From Sporodiniella umbellata (Eukaryota; Mucoromycota; Mucoromycetes; Mucorales; Rhizopodaceae): DNA of 64,000 nucleotides. The translations under genes were made by a program, and so were the position numbers. Under the pieces are notes generated by a model that made no database searches, was not told where the DNA came from, and saw nothing but the letters and a program-made list of their open reading frames with translations. The stretch is taken from NCBI GenBank assembly GCA_025677835.1, contig JAIXMR010000086.1:1-64000 (forward strand), in the 5' to 3' direction. Positions 11,558-28,606 of this stretch are shown in pieces (position 1 is the stretch's first letter; each line of letters opens with the position of its first letter).

Positions 11558-13037
11558 ATGGAGTCAAAACCAATTGAGAAAGAGCCAGTGAAAGAGGTGG
11601 GTGTAGAATATGCCCCCAACGGTGGAAGATCTGCTTGGTTGGTGGTCTTTGGTTGTTTTTGTGTAATTTTGAATAAAACAGTAATGACAGTAGTTACTGA
11701 GCTTTTTTTTAGGGCATGTTTGCAATGTAAGTGCTGCGTATACTTGGCTTATATGATTTCCTTGAGCGAAACGTTTTAGTTACGGTGTAAATTACTCCTG
11801 GGGCTTGTTTCTGAGACATTATAACCAAAATGTGTACGTAAATCAAATGACACAGCTTTCATGGATTGGATCCATTTGTATTGCGCTATTTTTTATTATT
11901 GGCCCCATCAACGAATGGGTGGTCTATCACTTAGGTTACACCAAGATGTTATGTATTGCTACTATTCTATGTCCTCTTTCTTTGATGCTGGCCAGTATCA
12001 GTCACCAGGTTAGATTACTTTGACTATGAACAGAGGGATAACAGTGGTAGATTTGGCATCTGTATTTAACTCAGGGTGTTATGTTCGGCATTGGTGCCTC
12101 TTTTGTCTGGTTTCCGTGTATTAGTGCTCCACAAGAATGGTTCTCGAGTCGTCGGGGATTGGCTATTGGTATCACAATGTGTGGATCAGGAATAGGTGGG
12201 TTGATAATGTCCAATATCAACCAAGCTGTCATCCTTTCCCTTGATTATCGATGGGCCTTACGTATCTCAGGATTTATAGCGTTTGCATTCCTAATCATGG
12301 CTACTATACTCGTGAAGCCTCCTCCACAACGCTTGGTGCAGCAGCATAGTATTAGTGACATGCTTTATAGACAAGCTCAATTAATGAAAAATGCCCAGTT
12401 TGTTATCTTACTAATTGTAGGATTCACTACTACCTTCGGCTATCTAGTAAATATTTTTCAAGCTATAAATGTATCTATACGCGTGTTTTAAAAGCTGTTT
12501 TTTCTCTTTTAGGTACCTTCTTTCTTATTGCCTTCTTATGCCACTTCGCTGAAATTTAACCCTTGGATAAGTACCAATTTATCAGCTATTATGTCTGCAA
12601 TCAATGCTGTTTCCAAACTAGTGAACGGGTACATAAGCGATCGTCTAGGTCGTGTAAACGGGCTGTTTGTTTGTACATTTATGGCAGGAGTATTTTCCCT
12701 GACCATATGGACTACTGCTCGCTCCGAGGCTTCAATTTGGATCTTTGCTGTGCTTTATGGGTTTTTTGGAGCAGGCTATCTAACTTTGTTTCCTGCGTCT
12801 TTACCTCAAATAGCTGGGTATGAGAATATTGTTCCTGCTAACGGGTTGCTGTACTTTACAAACACCTTTGGCTATCTTTTTGGTACACCTATAGCCTCTG
12901 CCATTATAAACCGCTCCTCTCCTCCAAACTATACTTATGCTGCTCTTTGGGGAGGTCTTTTAATGCTAGTGGGTGGTCTGCTTTGTTTAGTTTTACGCGT
13001 AATGCGAGCAGGATTCAACCCTTGCGTCAAAGTCTAG
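11558..13037 (+). CDS. MFS transporter, monocarboxylate-porter-like
   Basis: Five exons: 11558-11662, 11713-11726 (14 nt), 11780-12008, 12051-12470 and 12513-13037, 430 residues. After a short cytosolic N terminus ending EYAPNGGRSAWLVVFGCFC there are about twelve hydrophobic segments. Signatures include YGVNYSWGLFLRHYNQN, FSSRRGLAIGITMCGSGIGG (a loop typical of fungal MCT/SLC16-type porters) and YISDRLGRVNG. The N-terminal GRSAWLVV and the missing long central loop also fit the monocarboxylate porter family. Substrate (monocarboxylate, vitamin or metabolite) cannot be told. The start ATG at 11558 was chosen over an upstream in-frame Met because the family begins with a short acidic tail before that motif. 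Confidence 0.85.
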
Positions 13038-13122
13038 TATTGACGACTGTAATAATCTTATCATAACAATAATAACAATAACAATGATAGTAACAAGAAA
13101 AACAGTGTTTATTAATAAAAAA

Positions 13123-15324
13123 TTACATTCTTTTTTTGACATAAGCATCAAGAGCTTCACCTTCTTCAGTGCTGCTTCCATAGCCTGACGTTTTTTGTCT
13201 TCTCAATCTTCTTTCCTCCCCATCACTTACACTATAATCTCTTCTTTTGCGTCGATGGGACATCGCTCGGTGTTCTTCCTCCTCTTCCTCTTTAATCATA
13301 CCTTCTTCTTCATCCTCTTCTTCATTTTTCTCTTTCATTCTTTTCATAAATTTTTCAAAAGCCTCTTGAGCCAGTATAGGATCATTCAATTCGATATATT
13401 CCTCCATTGTTTCTATCATAGGCTTTACATCTTCCCACGTATTCTCTAGCTGTATAGGTGGTTGGAGTCGTTTTAATGCATGACGGAGTATGTCCATTCG
13501 CTTTTTTTGTTTTTTCTCATGCCGTCTTTTCTCCTCTTTCAATCTATGTTCAGCTTTTAACTGTAAATGCTCAAAGATAAATACCAGATTTTCCTGGTTT
13601 ACTTCCGATGTCACTGTCTCGTCTAGTACATTTGTGTATTCTTCTAGCGAAGTCTCTAGTGTAACATCGAAATTGGCCTGCTTCAAAGCATCGTAAACTA
13701 GTTTCTTTTGTTGATAGAGCTGTTCATCTAAGTCGTCAATTACGTCCCAAAACATATCTAAAGGTGTGGAGTCAGCAAGCCCTACAGCCTCAGCATAATG
13801 AGGGTCCTCTTTAATAAGTGGATAGATTTCTTTCCATTTAGTTCGTACATTGATCGTACGATTGTCGACTAGTTCTTGCATTATTGTCTGGAGCAGTATA
13901 GGTGAGTATTGCAGCTACGCTTTTTTTAACCTCCTTCCTTTTTGTAAGCATACCTTAAAGCCCTCACGCGCCTTGCGCTCTTTTCTCCGTCTTTGGTTAA
14001 CCATCTTGGCCAAATCAGCCATAGGCTCCTCCCACAAAGTTCTATTGTACTCCTCAAAAACAGATAAAAAATCGAGCATATCCATACCTTGGAACTCTTG
14101 TTTCAAGTCGAGGTGAGGCTCCATATACAAAGCTTGTGCTTCTTTCCATTGTGTTCGATATGTTATATCTGGAATTGAGCGTAATAGTTGACTGAATCGC
14201 TCCATGCTCTTTTTACGCAATTCTCGCAGCTGATCTTTTTCGGTACGTTGCATATTCTGGATGTATTCCTCAAAGTACATCTCTCGCTTTTTGTCATTGT
14301 CAATAGATTGAAATACAGGGTCGTTACTCGCAATATGGGCAAATGTGCTATAGCGTGTGTAAGGCTTGACGATCTTTTTGTGGCAATCCACAAGACTCAT
14401 AAAGCTGTCTTTTTGTTGCTGTTCAAATGCTTCTTTTTCTTCTCGTTCTCGCTTATTTTCAGAATCAATAAAAGACTGGAAGGCAGCTTTGCGTTCACCA
14501 ATGGTTTTGAGTGCACGGTAGTTGGGCTTTGTTATAATAGCACGCATGGCTTGATCCCAGGTCCAATCAGATTTTACTCCCTGGTAGCAAGTATTAGTTT
14601 CAGTGCATGTTTGGTCCTGTAGACTTACTGTTTCTTTCAGCAATGTAAAAAATGCTTTTTCAGCCTCTTCCCTTGTGTCAAACTCGATGGGTTGTTCCAT
14701 TTGTGCCAATGTTGGTTTTATAGTAATAACGGGCGGTGGTATATTTTTTCTATATAACTATGAGCCTTTGTACTTACAAGCTTCTTCAAGTACTCACATC
14801 TCGGTAGCTATTTTTTTAGCTTTCTCTAATTGCTCTGTTGAAATGCGTTATTGCAAAGAAATTAAGTGTCTTTTTGTTTTATCTATATACCTTTTATTTC
14901 TGGAGGCACCTCCCATACGGTTTCTTTTGTTTTTACATTACTGTAATACTTTTTCCCTTCAGGTGTTGTGTATTCTCTCCATGAGGAGGCTTTTAAAACC
15001 TTTTCTTCGGGCGTTAATAATTCCTCAGGCTTTTCCCAAGTACTTTGTTTGGTTATATTATTGTACCAGTATTTTCTACCTTCAGGTGTTTGATGCTCTT
15101 TCCACACAACCTATAATTGTTAGCCATGGTATTAACAATATAACTTACAGATGGATCCGTAGGTGGTCTTTGCCATGATGTGCCTGTAGGTGAAGGGTGT
15201 TGGCCATTATTTATAGCAGGAGGCGCGTTGGTGGGTGGTACAAACTACAGATCATGTAAGAGAAAGCCCAGGTTATTAGTGAAAAACTTACAGGAGGAAA
15301 ATTGCTTTGCGGAGGTCTATACAT
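13123..15324 (-). CDS. PRP40: Pre-mRNA splicing factor Prp40 (WW-FF protein)
   Basis: Six minus-strand exons: 15292-15324, 15149-15244, 14891-15110, 14798-14834, 13954-14749 and 13123-13887, 648 residues. A Pro-rich N terminus is followed by two WW domains (about residues 44-73, with [14 protein letters not shown], and 85-115, with [15 protein letters not shown]). A run of FF domains follows (for example [47 protein letters not shown]). The C-terminal tail is charged (Glu, then Arg). Prp40 is a U1 snRNP component that bridges 5' splice site and branch point, and WW-FF order and length fit it. It is convergent with the MFS gene (stops 86 bases apart). An apparent 3-nt exon near 14778 was not needed to close the frame. 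Confidence 0.93.
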
Positions 15325-16230
15325 GGTATTGAGGGCCGATTGGAAATGTAAATAAAAAAAAATAAAAAAATAAAATAAAAAAAAGAGGTACAACTTTCAA
15401 GTGACGCAACAAAAAAATCAAGTCACAAATGAACAGACTGGTTTTAGAGTACAAGGTGAAAATCGCTTTGTAGATCAGCCTTACTAAGCACCGGCTATAG
15501 GCGGATATATTCTCAATCGAAAAGTCAACATAAAATTTTCGCTGCAAGCTCATAGAAGCTACCATATAGCATTCAGATATTTTTTTTATACATAAACTAG
15601 AGTTCAGTTGATTTATGTACTGTATTGTACTTTTATAGATATACTTTGTACATAGTCTCTTATCGTTGGGGTTAAATCTATATCCTAATTTGGATATCAA
15701 GTGGAGTCAAGTCACGTTGTTTGAAGTGTACATTGGTACCACTTGTGTAAGTCATACTTTATGTTACTTCCGCATCTGGTTTTCCCTACTTGGTCTCAAC
15801 GTTTCGTATTATATACAAGTTAAGAGAAGCTGCTTGTACATTTTAAAAGGGTGATGTTTACAATTTTAATGAATTGGATTTTTACTTTTCGCTTATTGAG
15901 AAATTAAAGCACATGCAATTCTTAGTCGTGAGAAAAGGAATAAAAAAGCGTGTTAAGAACAATTCGTTCTATTTCACACGAAGCATCATGATCAAACCAT
16001 ACAAGTTCTCCAATTCCAATTTACTAATGAGAAATAGGTTCATTTTGTAAAAAAAAAAAAAAAAAAAAGAGAGAGAGAAATAAAGGTTGAATAAAAAACT
16101 TTACTATGTGGAGGAAAATAAGCTACTTTTGTACCCTCAGAAAAATCGTACTCAATTTAATTTTGAATAGGCGTGCCAAGCGCTTTTAAGTATAATAATA
16201 TATGAAAGGGTTTATTTACATGAAAGATAG
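15325..16230. other. Intergenic region
   Basis: About 900 bases with A-rich runs (about 15355-15385 and 16050-16070). A 127-codon minus ORF at 15317-15700 has no family resemblance and overlaps the PRP40 start. Nothing else is supported. Confidence 0.55.
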
Positions 16231-17605
16231 CTATACAAATACAGTTTTGGGTTTTTGTTTTGTCACTTTTTCTGCTTTCTCGATTTTTTCAATTTTTTCA
16301 AAACTACCAGAAGTTGTTGATTCTGAATCAGAGCGGTTTTGGTAAAACACTTCTTCTCTTTTTTCTTCTTCATCATCTTCTAAAACCATCTCAAGTCCTT
16401 CACTCGTTCGCCTAGACGAGAAAACCGTACTCACAGGGCTTGCACTGTAGCGGCCAGAGTAGAAATCGGCCCTGACAGGTGAGTTTTGATTAGGTATTTG
16501 ACGAATAGCTCGATAACAAAAGTCGGCAAAAGTAGTATTTGCCCGTTGGCATACCGACTTGTCTTTAACAACTTCAGGAACCACAAACCAGTTGTGAACA
16601 CAGTCTTCGACTACAGTCTCCCAGTTAACATTGTCATTTTCCGCTCTCATAGCCAGATTAAGAGCGTCATCACGTAGCACTTCTTTGTTTCCAATGTACA
16701 TCAGGACTTGGTTGGGCAGGAAAGCGCGAAAGCCAGTTTCGAGTTTTGCAATACCTAGCACCTGGTGACTATCAGCAGATTCAACGCCTTTTTCAAAGTA
16801 GTCTTTTTTGATGACTCGAGCAGTATATTGCGATATATAGTCGTATTTTAAGTTTGTTTTCCAAGACTCTGAATTTGTTTCGTTTGTTACTATAGGGGAA
16901 ACAAGTACAGCAGCAGCAGGTCGAGGCAACTCAGTTAAAGTAGGTGTGCTACCAGCCATGCTTTCATCTGCTTCATCAGTAACAATTTCAAACATACTTG
17001 GGTCATGTGTAATAAACAGCATTTCCAAGATCAATGAAGCACCAGCAGAGTCTCCAATTACGACAATCTTTTCGGAGTCGATATTTAATGTCTTGATCAA
17101 GTACTCATAGCCTCGCACTACATCTTCAACAGGACTAGGGTATTTGTATTCAGGTGCTAAACGATAATCGATTGACATGATTATAACTTCCATCCCGTAG
17201 TTGTATTTCAGTAACTTGATCCATTCAATGTAATTATCCATATACATAGTGCAAGATCCTACCCTAAAGCCTCCGCCTAAAAGATAGTGGTAAGTGAGCG
17301 GCTCTAAAGAAAAATCTGAGCTGTCGCATCTTACCATGAACATTAAAAAGAACAATATCTGCCTCATAAATTCTCTTGTTTAAATCTTCTCCACTTAAGC
17401 CATTGATGTTTTCACCAATCCAACAGCCAGACCATTCATTGTTCCAGGGCACCTTGTGTATCCACGGTTTATGAGAAGATCGAGGTTTTGTTACGTCGTT
17501 CAGTATAAGTCTTGCTGCAGGTGCAGGTAAAGAAAACACTTTCTTTAGTAACTTAATAGTAGTGCTTGCTGGTATTTTATTAAGTGCGCCCCGTAAAGAG
17601 TTCAT
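16231..17605 (-). CDS. HSL-family alpha/beta hydrolase (esterase/steryl acetyl hydrolase-like)
   Basis: Two exons: 17335-17605 and 16231-17276, 438 residues. The splice restores the HGGGF oxyanion motif (FNVHG then GGFRVGSC), the hallmark of the hormone-sensitive-lipase family. The nucleophile elbow is GDSAGASL, and a likely catalytic His lies in VEDCVHNWFVV. MSIDYRLAPEYKYPSPVEDV is the usual core strand and helix. Family reactions are hydrolysis of short acyl esters or steryl acetates (Say1-like). The last 70 residues are a charged, Lys/Glu-rich tail (EKIEKIEKAEKVTKQ) without structure. The N terminus (MNSLRGALNKIPASTTIKLLKK) is amphipathic and could be a membrane or organelle signal; that is inference. 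Confidence 0.85.
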
Positions 17606-20600
17606 CGTATTGTGAAATATTTAAAATTATTAAAAAAAAAAAGTAGAAAGTAAAGACAAAAATAAAATAAAACGAAATAAAAAAGGTTATTTATTCCAAT
17701 AATTCCCATTGTTATACACTGGACCTTTGACTTTCCCACCCAAATATTTTTCTAGTGTTACAGTAGGACAAGAAGTATGAATAAAAAAAGCTAGAAATCA
17801 TAGTGTTGCATTTACATTTTCCCTTTTTTGTTCAATAAATCACACAGTTTTTTTTCCTTTTTTTTTTTTTTTTTTTTTTGGTAAACAAACAGTAACCTTT
17901 AAATTGAATGTATCATCATTATTCCAAAGCATATTCGTCTAGGGCAAAAAAAAAAAAAGTAAACTAAAGTTTAAGAGGTTTCATTCTACGAACATCAATC
18001 TGTATTGTTGTTGCCACAAAAAAAAGGGTGACACAATTGATAGAGCTGTGCTACTTCAAAGCGTTTCTTAACCAGGCAGACTGGTTAATTAATGTAAAGG
18101 CTTATGTGGTATGAGACTTTTCATTATTATCGTATTTGATCGAAATCCAACGTTATTGTTTATTGCAATTTATTTCAGTTAAAAGCTCATGTCGGCTAAA
18201 CAATCGAAAACTAGCTATACATACCCTTTCATACACCATAATTATTGCTTTTCCTGAAGCAGGGATGTTACTTGCTAGTAAATGGCTTTTTTTGTCTTCA
18301 CAAATAACACGCCATAGGCTACCAAAACCGATAAATTCTGTATGATTTGAAGTAATATATTTACTAATTCGTTGTTGATCCTTTCTACAAAAAGTTAGAA
18401 AGCAATGTTGACAAGACTGAGCTTTGAAAAATACAAACAAATAGTGGAAATGATGCTAATTTTACTTTTACGTTGTTAAGTCAAGATATGAAGATACCCG
18501 CAGTTTCTTTGACACTTTCCAACCTTTACACAACACCGATATCACAGGAGCTGTAACTGAGGACAAGGAGCGATTCTCATCATATGTTTAGTAGTGTACA
18601 TATTGTGTATTGACAGCGCACTAGAAGTTAATGCCATGCTAGTAAACAGTCAAATACTGCTTCAAAAATTAGAAAAAGCAAAGGTCTGTTAACTCAAGAT
18701 AGAAAAATGAGCGAGGACAAATCTAGTATCGTAGTTTATTCTTCCCATTATAAACACTTTACTTTCAAGTAGTGTAGCGCTAGACAAAGAAAGCCCTTCT
18801 TTGGTTTGATCTATATCAGAGTATAAAAAAGCAATATCATGTAGTAGTTAGATATAATAAGGCATGTATTCAACGGTTTATTAGCAAGGACTGGCCAAAC
18901 AAAGTTTTTTTTTTTGGTCTATAAAACATCAATTTTTGGTACTATGGTAACCAAAGAAAGCTTTTTCTATACTTGTTACCAAGCTTACCAAAGGCTTAGG
19001 TTGTTCACTGTTTTACAGTAATATCGCATATAACAAGCTTAATTGAATAGCAAAAACACGAAACATTTGTAAATAACCGACGTCCGACTTACTAAATACA
19101 AAAGAAGTTGAAAATACTTGACTGAACACTGCACAGACCAATATGTCAGAATAAGTAGGTCAACCAAAAACACCAAGGGGAAAAATGGTCAAAATTAAAG
19201 TTGGAGTGTACTATATAACTGTAGCGGTTAATGTTGATAATTGTTTACAGTACCGATAAAGAGTTTGAAGGAATGTGCTGTGCTTTGTGCTAAAGGATTT
19301 GCTTTGTTTTCTTTTTGCGTTATCAAAAAGATTCTAATCTCAAAGTATAGCAAAGTTGAAACAAGCACGAGGCGTATTATGGATGTACCCCTTTAGAATA
19401 TTTGTTTTGATACTATGCTTGTAGTATATAATAAAAAAGATTATCTTAAAAAGACCGCAAGTCAATCAGTAATAAACAGTGTGAAAAGAAGCGTCTTTCA
19501 CGTCAAATTTGATTCATTCTGAATACGACTTTATTTTTGGGTCAACTGACATCATTGTTGAACAAGCAATTTTTTTGCACAACATTGCGTTTAAAACTAG
19601 CGAATTTAAATTCTGAAATAGTTTCAACGGTTGAATTTCTCATGAACATTGTTATTCTCTCCGTCATTATAAACTTTGTAAGCAGCAATAAAGAAAATAT
19701 GTAATTTCAACATGTGCACTTCCAATTTCTTTTTATATTTAAATTCTGGTTTTTTTCAACAAAGCACCTATTGTTCCTATTAGCTTCTCTTGTACACTGA
19801 TCACAAATTCTGCGCTGAGACTGTGTACCATATTTTCTAGAAATGGGTATTTGTGCGCGTGATTCTTAAAAAAAACTCGAAATTTACGCCATCAGTTTTT
19901 GTTTAATACTATCGTTAAACCTTTTTTTTATTATAGAAATCTGGTTTTAATTTCGATTAGGCTGATTAAGTCGAACAAACATGTTTGAGCATATTCTACA
20001 GCTCCTATGATATAGTTTGGTACTTAAAACGGTGCTTTTTTTTTCTTAGCGTGTGATTTTCGTTTTTAATCATATGGAATAAATAGTAATTTGCTATTAT
20101 TAATTATTTATTCAAGATTTTTTCAAGTGTATATACGCTGAAACACAATGATAACCACTATGTATCTAAAAAATACAAGGTAAGCATTCGGAAGCATTTT
20201 TATAGAAAGGGGTCTAATCGTGCTTGATTTTGCTGCTCTGAGCGTGTGGTATACGTTTAGCACTAGAGCGATCCATTGCCCTAAGCAGAGAGCATCCTAA
20301 AGTCAACACAAAAAACCTAGTGTATTTTTTTACACGTTTGTTCTGCAGTATCGTGTGTATAGCTTGTATGAAATTTGACAGGGTTTTAGAAAATATTCCA
20401 TAGTTTGTGTACTATTTTAGCAAATAAATTTATTAAAAGGCCATCGTAGTTTAACAAACAGTTTATATGAAAGTCAAAACCTGAACATTATATATATTAA
20501 AGGAATACATACGCTTAATTTCTGAGTACATGAAGTAGACAAAAAAACACTCAAAGGGTTTTTTCTGCATTTTCAGTTGTACAATATGTTTGAAATTTGG

Positions 20601-22094
20601 TGTATCTTTTGAGTTTTCACGCTTTAAGTCCTTGTCTTCCAGCAGACAAGGCGATCTTTATTTCTTGTACTAGTAAAGCTGTAATACATGTAGTATTTGC
20701 GGTCCATTTTTTTTATTGACCTTCGTTAGTTTTAAAGAGCGTATATAAAAACAACTTGGGTTTTTTCTTTTCTTTTTTTAGAATCCAAATAAAAAAGTTG
20801 ATGTCATTAATTTTTAAAAGATCTTCAGATCTAGTTTTTATTTATAAAAAGCTAAATAAATAGCTGCAATGGATTTAGTTCTTATATAAATATATACACA
20901 CATAAATACATACATAGTTTACTAGTAACGTGTCAGTTATCAATTACCAAAAAAAAAAGCGTTTTTCTCAAACGAGTTGAGTCGTCACAAATCCAACAGC
21001 AAATAAATAAATCGAGGTCTTTCTAAAAAAAAATGTATGCTTTAAAACACTGTATAAAACAATAAAGGCTCGCCTTTATATCAATGTGAGCACAAAGTAG
21101 CGCTTTACCGCCCCCTTTTTTTTATTTGGTTGTATAACTTTCTTTTATTTGTTTCAAGTCAGGTGTACTTTTTTGTATCTCTAAATACCTCGTATAGACC
21201 AATGTAAGCGTAGTGTCTAGATTCGACTTATTGGCTGTCTTTGAATTGTTATAAGGAATCTTTATTACGTGAAGTATAGTGTATAATAACGCTTTAATAA
21301 TATATCTGTACCTTTTAAAAGCTGCATTTTATGGATATATACTCTAAATTGTTTCGTATGTGCTGTACATATTTTCTGTTGGTTTCATGTCTCTATATTG
21401 CTTCCACTATCGCTGTTTGCTTTTGCTATCTATAAAAACATATGTACAAGCTTGCTATAAATCAGTCCTTCTTGGTATCTTTATAGCAATTTCTTTGTTT
21501 ATTTTACCACGAGTTTTATATAACTATAAGATTTCTCGCTACATCTGCGTTGGTTTTTTTTAATAGGCATAAGTTGTTTCCCAGTTTTGACTACTACTTC
21601 TCCCTGCATATAGCTTTTTCACTTTGGACTCTTTTTTTCTTAGTTGAACTGGCAATGTATTTTTTTTATCAGGTCGCAACGATTTGTGCATATGTAATTG
21701 ATACTAGTAGTAAATGAAAACCGTTTATTTAGAAGAGATTTTAAATCGTCTCTATACTTATTCCCAGACATAGCAAGTAGTGTGTTTGGCACAGTTCTCC
21801 CCTATTTTTATTTTTCACTATTGTTCTTTTTTAAATGTTCAGAGGCTTTTTATTATAAAAACACTACAAACAGTTGAACACATAAACCGTAGTGGTTTCG
21901 GTGATCTCGCATTAAAGCGTTGGTGTGTCTGTACTAAGAAAGGCCCCTTTCTTTTGTATGCGAGCCTATTAACAGTCTACACCTCTATGTATTTTTTAAG
22001 GTATAGCCTGGTAGTAGCTCCGACGTTTTATAAAATTGCACAACGTTAAAATAACCAGTAGTTTTTCAATTTTTTTTAGTTGACTAAAAAAGAG
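17606..22094. other. Large gene-free AT-rich region (4.5 kb)
   Basis: The longest stretch without a recognisable gene. ORFs are short (under 100 codons), overlap on both strands and show no family motif. There are T runs (17857-17879), a perfect hairpin at 20630-20651, and a few blocks of moderate complexity, but no terminal repeats, transposase motif or tRNA could be supported. The last few hundred bases would include the SEC23 promoter. Confidence 0.5.
20630..20651. repeat. Perfect hairpin, 8-bp stem
   Basis: CCTTGTCT, 6-base loop (TCCAGC), AGACAAGG, in the gene-free region. GC-richer than its surroundings; function unknown. Confidence 0.8.
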
Positions 22095-24725
<2,631 letters not shown>

Positions 24726-25162
24726 ATATATTCAAGTCCTACTAATTTAATACGAAAAGAAAAGAAAAGGGATACTCAATATTGTTACCAATAAACAAAT
24801 ACATACTCTTGCGTAGAGCCGATAAGCACCAAGTATATGCCTTACTAGCGCGGGGCATCTTGTTTTTGAAAAAAAAAAAAAAAAAAAAAAAAAAGCTTTT
24901 AAAATTAATTGAAAACGAGCTTAATATTCAGTTTTAATAAGTTTGGGCGGTTTTTATTGAGATAACATTTTACCCTCCTAAAGATAAAATGATTTATCTT
25001 GTATTCTGCCGTCAATGTCGCAGTTTTCTAAAAGGACTTTTTCAGGGCATTTGTTTGCTTTATAATACAATTTAGGATTTCTTATTGGTCTATTTATAAT
25101 GGAGTGTGTACTTACGAAGCTCTGCCTTTTAGCGATTAATTCTAGTTTTTGAGCAGCGTGTA
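24726..25162. other. Intergenic spacer
   Basis: Between tandem genes; contains a 26-base A run near 24868-24894 and otherwise AT-rich DNA. No feature seen. Confidence 0.6.
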
Positions 25163-25907
25163 ATGCTGATTACATTAGTTCGGCATGGCCTTACAAATGC
25201 CAATGTTGAGAACAGAACTCAAGGGCACATAGGTATGAAAGAGAATTTTTTTGCCTCAAAGTTCGAGATTCCAAAATTAAGATTTTGAATGTCTCTTATC
25301 AGATACTAATCTAAATCCTACTGGCCTACTGCAAGCAAAAAAATGCGGCGACGCTTTAAGGGATCTCTCGTTTGATTATGTATACTGTAGCGATCTAGCT
25401 CGTTGCAAACAGGTAGTTGTAGTGTTTGATTGCTTATATTGATTCATTTTGAAGACAGCTGATGCAATCCTGTATCATCACAAACAGCTTGATATCGAAT
25501 ACGTTCCTAGCTTGAGGGAGGCAAGCCTAGGTTTTGCATCGGGGCAGACTATAAAAGAACTAACGGTAAAAGCGCGCGAAGCCAAGAAGAAGGTTCGTCA
25601 GCTAATGGTCGATTTTGGAGGAGAGAGCGAAATAGCACTTGGAAACAGAATCATTAATGCCTTCAACGATATTGTCAACAGTGCTAGAAAAAAAAACTAC
25701 CAATCAATACTAATTGTAACACACGGGGGCCCACTTCGAAGTCTAACAAAAAAATGGCTGTTGGGAAAGCACGAAATAGCCAAGGCATCTTTGAATGTGT
25801 TCAATACAGCCCATCAAAATACGGCTATCACAAGAATCAAAGTATCAAGCGATGATACGGTTGCTTTTTTAGTATTCAACTCCATTGCTCATTTAAAACC
25901 ATGCTAG
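25163..25907 (+). CDS. Histidine phosphatase superfamily protein (PGM/TIGAR-like)
   Basis: Three exons: 25163-25232, 25303-25412 and 25455-25907, 210 residues. The N-terminal LITLVRHGLTNANVENRTQG holds the catalytic RHG phosphohistidine motif. DTNLNPTGLLQAKKCG and FDYVYCSDLARCKQTADAIL are the next conserved blocks, and VTHGGPLRSL carries the second catalytic His. Family members transfer or remove phosphate from small sugars or proteins. The wording of the motifs is closer to phosphoglycerate-mutase-like/TIGAR phosphatases than to classical glycolytic mutase, which is longer. The substrate is not determinable. The start at 25163 is the only ATG placing RHG at residue 7. Confidence 0.85.
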
Positions 25908-26464
25908 AAGTCTTTGTTTCCCAGCAATAAAATCAGCGTGTATTCACACTATTCCATTCAAAAGTCATTGGTATTTTTGAGTTTGCACCTTTAGTTGCGC
26001 GCAAAACAACAGAAAACCAGTAGGCTAGTTGTAGTCTCTAAAAAGTGCCTTTCCATGTTGTAAAGCTAAAGATTAGCTATTTCTAATACTTGAAAAAAAC
26101 AAATTTCGGTAGGATACTGTATATTGTATATAAAAATCTGTATTGTGCCATCAGTTGCCAATTTCTCATAGTGATGGAAATTAAGAATTACCGTGGGAGT
26201 TTTTGGTTCGTAAAACCTAAAGTACTAAACTGTCAAAATACAAAACTCAAGTGCTACTTCTGCTAGATTAGTGAATCCAAACGCGTCTAGACAGTTGCTG
26301 GACGCTATTTGTCAAATGTAGAGTGTGGGTCTATTTTAAGACTCTAAATGGCTTGCATTAATGAAAACCTTTGTACGTTTATTTATGGATACAAGTAAAG
26401 TGTATAAGTAAAAACAGAAGCTTTGGCGGCATAGGACAGTCTTTTATTTTTGCTGATTACTGAT
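25908..26464. other. Convergent intergenic spacer
   Basis: Lies between two convergent genes; no ORF or repeat of note. Confidence 0.6.
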
Positions 26465-28319
<1,855 letters not shown>

Positions 28320-28403
28320 GTTGCAAAGGGAAAAATAAAGAGCTTGAAGTCGGGAAAAGTAGGAAATTTTCAGGCTTTTCTACTTGCTGAGTTCAAAAAG
28401 CAG

Positions 28404-28516
28404 TGATTTCAACGTCACGTCTATGCCCCATGTCCCGAACAACAGGGTGAGAGCTGGCAGTTGATTGAAATGAGCATCTTATCACTATGCTCTACCAGAG
28501 TCGTTTTCTGAAATCA
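28404..28516 (-). ncRNA. Candidate structured RNA (speculative)
   Basis: The segment is closed by a perfect 7-base inverted repeat (TGATTTC at 28404-28410, GAAATCA at 28510-28516) and contains an internal 6-bp stem (GAGCAT/ATGCTC around 28472-28492). Read on the minus strand it carries TGGTAGAGCAT (similar to a tRNA D-arm/box A), a TTGTTCGGGAC stretch resembling box B about 60 bases later, and TTTTT right after the closing repeat, as in a Pol III terminator. It does not fold into a standard cloverleaf by eye, so it is not called a tRNA. Confidence 0.25.
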
Positions 28517-28567
28517 GATAAGTTTTTTTTCTCAGTTGGATAGCTTTTTGCTAAAGTCAGTATTTGC

Positions 28568-28568
<1 letters not shown>

Positions 28569-28605
<37 letters not shown>
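28569..28605. repeat. Poly(T) tract, 37 bases
   Basis: Uninterrupted T run, the longest homopolymer noticed in the window. Confidence 0.95.

Positions 28606-28606
<1 letters not shown>

Noticed and set aside
14778..14789. Possible 3- or 6-nt micro-exon in PRP40
   Set aside because: The frame closes without it, using the 48-nt intron 14750-14797.
21360..22049. Frames of 67 and 89 codons upstream of SEC23
   Set aside because: Hydrophobic chance translations of AT-rich DNA with no conserved motif.
28404..28516. tRNA gene
   Set aside because: A D-arm-like and a box-B-like sequence are present, but no acceptor stem or anticodon arm in tRNA geometry; kept only as a speculative structured RNA.
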